The notes beneath the pieces were generated by a model. That model was not told the origin of the DNA and searched no databases. It saw only the letters and a program-made list of their open reading frames with translations. Shown here piece by piece: positions 11,989 to 13,825 of a stretch of DNA of 13,825 nt (the stretch's first letter is position 1; each line of letters starts with the position of its first letter). The position numbers and the translations under genes are program-made. Source of the DNA: CAKRPJ01 sp934376955 (GTDB lineage: Bacteria > Bacillota > Clostridia > Lachnospirales > Lachnospiraceae). The stretch lies in the NCBI GenBank assembly GCA_934376955.1, contig CAKRPJ010000047.1, positions 1 to 13,825 of the forward strand. Reading direction: 5' to 3'.

Positions 11989-13825
11989 GAGCAGAAAGAG
12001 AAAAAAGCCTGAAGCAAAGATATGGAGGAAGAATTGCGGAAGCACCGAAGCGTCAGGGACCGGGCGGAGGTCCGGGCAGACATCAGAGCCCCGGGGCAAG
12101 AGGCGGCGGACAGCCGAAAAATACGAAAGCAGCAATGAAACGCCTTCTTTCCTATTTGAAAAAAGACCGCGGACGCATGGCTCTTGCATTTTTCTGCGTG
12201 ATCGTAAGCACCTTGGCTACGTTAGCGGGATCTTATATGCTGCGTCCGATCATCAATATATTTATCGCTCCGGCAGATAACAGTCCGGGTAGCGTATCCG
12301 GTTTAGCCGGAGCCCTTGTTGTGATGGGGGTCGTCTATGTGATCGGAGTGGCTGCAAACTATCTGCAGTCCCGGCTCATGCTGACGGTGGCGCAGGAGGC
12401 TCTTTTAAAGATCAGGACAGAGCTGTTTGAAAAAATGCAGAAGCTCCCGGTGCGCTTTTATGATACAAACTCGAACGGAGATATCATGAGCCGTTTTACC
12501 AATGACGTGGATACGATTGGAAATATGCTGAGCAGTACACTGATCCAGCTTTTCTCCGGAGCCTTGAGCATCATCGGAACGCTGGCTCTGATGCTCTATA
12601 CCAATATTTATCTGACTGTTGTTACATTGATCCTGATCCCGCTGATCTTAAAAGCCGGAGGGGCTGTGGCTTCCAGAAGCCGGAAATATTTCGTTCAGCA
12701 GCAATCCTCCCTTGGGGCGTTAAACGGCTTTATTGAGGAAACGATATCCGGTCAGAAGGTCGTAAAGGTATTCTGTCATGAGGGCGTGGCGGAAGAAGAA
12801 TTTGACATTTTGAATGATGACCTGAAGGACAAGCAGATACGGGCACAATTTCTCGGCGGCATGATGGGGCCTGTCATGAACAGCTTAAGCCAGATCAACT
12901 ATGCGCTGACCGCCTGCATCGGTGGGATCCTCTGTATTGTTAAAAGCTTTGATGTAGGCGGACTTACCGTATTTTTAAACTTTTCCAGACAGTTCTCCCG
13001 CCCGATCAACGAGCTGTCCATGCAGATATCCAATGTATTTTCTGCGTTGGCCGGAGCTGAGCGTGTCTTTGCGGTCATGGATCAGGAGCCGGAAAGCCCG
13101 GATGCCCCGGATGCAGTCGGCATGGAGGGCATGAAGGGCAGTGTAGTCCTTGAAAATGTAACCTTCGGCTATGTACCGGAGAAGGTGGTGCTTAAAAATG
13201 TGAGCCTCTATGCGAAGCCCGGACAGAAGATCGCCTTTGTCGGCTCGACAGGAGCCGGAAAGACGACCATTACCAATCTTCTGAACCGGTTTTATGATAT
13301 CCGATCCGGTTCTATTACGATCGATGGGGTAGATATCCGTCATATTAAAAGAGCAGAGCTCAGAAAGAACATTGCGGTCGTCCTGCAGGATACCCATCTG
13401 TTTACCGGCACAGTCAGGGAAAATATCCGCTACGGGAGACTGGATGCAACGGATGAGGAGGTCATTGAGGCGGCAAAAACAGCTTCTGCCCATTCCTTTA
13501 TCATGCGTCTGCCCGATGGATATGATACCGTCCTTGAGAGTGATGGGGCCAATTTAAGTCAAGGGCAGAGACAGCTTCTTAATATAGCGCGTGCGGCGAT
13601 CTCAAAGGCGCCGATACTGGTTCTGGATGAAGCAACAAGCTCCGTCGACACCCGCACGGAAAAACAGATTGAACGAGGCATGGATAGGCTGATGGCAGAG
13701 AGAACGACGTTTGTGATCGCCCACAGATTGTCGACCGTAAGAAATGCAAATGCGATCATGGTGCTCGAAAACGGCGAGATCATAGAACGAGGAGATCACG
13801 AAGAACTTCTTGCCCGACACGGAAG
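11982..13825 (+). CDS. ABC exporter half-transporter, consensus-NBD subunit (cut by window end)
   Basis: The reading frame is open from the ATG at 11982 to the window edge (614 full codons), and probably only a short C-terminal piece is missing. Residues 1-50 are a hydrophilic basic tail rich in Gly, Pro and Arg (GPGGGPGRHQSPGARGGG). The six-helix membrane domain follows (about 60-360), then the NBD. Walker A is GSTGAGKTT (421-429); the signature is LSQGQ (525-529), with Gln for the first Gly; Walker B is ILVLDEATSSVD with catalytic Glu550; the switch is His581 in IAHRLS. This subunit carries the catalytic residues, with an altered signature facing the degenerate site of its partner. The start lies 7 nt inside the preceding gene and GAGGTGG supplies the ribosome site. 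Confidence 0.95.
   Translation, partial: MLRAEREKSLKQRYGGRIAEAPKRQGPGGGPGRHQSPGARGGGQPKNTKAAMKRLLSYLKKDRGRMALAFFCVIVSTLATLAGSYMLRPIINIFIAPADNSPGSVSGLAGALVVMGVVYVIGVAANYLQSRLMLTVAQEALLKIRTELFEKMQKLPVRFYDTNSNGDIMSRFTNDVDTIGNMLSSTLIQLFSGALSIIGTLALMLYTNIYLTVVTLILIPLILKAGGAVASRSRKYFVQQQSSLGALNGFIEETISGQKVVKVFCHEGVAEEEFDILNDDLKDKQIRAQFLGGMMGPVMNSLSQINYALTACIGGILCIVKSFDVGGLTVFLNFSRQFSRPINELSMQISNVFSALAGAERVFAVMDQEPESPDAPDAVGMEGMKGSVVLENVTFGYVPEKVVLKNVSLYAKPGQKIAFVGSTGAGKTTITNLLNRFYDIRSGSITIDGVDIRHIKRAELRKNIAVVLQDTHLFTGTVRENIRYGRLDATDEEVIEAAKTASAHSFIMRLPDGYDTVLESDGANLSQGQRQLLNIARAAISKAPILVLDEATSSVDTRTEKQIERGMDRLMAERTTFVIAHRLSTVRNANAIMVLENGEIIERGDHEELLARHG

Noticed and set aside
11879..12280. 133-residue plus-strand frame across the ABC1/ABC2 junction
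   Set aside because: It is a Lys/Arg-rich out-of-frame reading of two well-supported ABC genes.

Overview
The window reads as chromosomal DNA from a low-to-mid GC Firmicute, most likely class Clostridia and probably Lachnospiraceae. The grounds are strong AGGAGG-type ribosome sites, TTGACA/TATAAT promoters, an IspF (MEP pathway) gene beside a cysS-mrnC-rlmB block as in Bacillus and Clostridia, two tRNA genes that visibly lack an encoded CCA, and a MarR plus paired ABC exporter operon of the type common in that family. This placement is inference from gene content; no 16S gene or marker search was available.

Layout. Positions 1-229 hold tRNA-Val(TAC) then tRNA-Met(CAT) on the minus strand behind a near-consensus promoter. 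Divergent from them, from 276 to 7048, is a long plus-strand block: a divergent YegS/DagK-like lipid kinase, ispF, cysS, mrnC, rlmB, deoD and ade, closed by a hairpin after ade. The block joins isoprenoid synthesis, cysteine charging, 23S rRNA maturation and modification, and purine salvage. DeoD and Ade form a short pathway from (deoxy)adenosine to adenine to hypoxanthine and ammonia.

Positions 7067-8026 (minus) encode the least familiar gene: a 319-residue protein with no signal peptide, a proline-rich N-terminus with two 22-residue tandem repeats ending in VYPG, and two DUF4397-like beta domains. Its upstream region matches the pattern of a mother-cell sigma-K promoter, so a spore-surface role is a testable guess. 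A single tRNA-Thr(GGT) with its own promoter and an excellent terminator follows on the plus strand.

Positions 8300-9650 encode a MATE efflux pump. From 9695 to the right edge runs a drug-efflux operon: a strong promoter overlapping inverted repeats, a MarR-type repressor, and two ABC exporter half-transporters. The NBD motifs of the pair split as expected for a heterodimer with one degenerate and one consensus ATP site. The second ABC gene is cut by the window end.

No CRISPR array, insertion sequence, phage gene or clearly new multi-gene system was seen. The items most worth following are the DUF4397 protein and its promoter, the cysteine-rich tail on IspF, the altered active-site motifs of the lipid kinase, and the operator architecture before marR.
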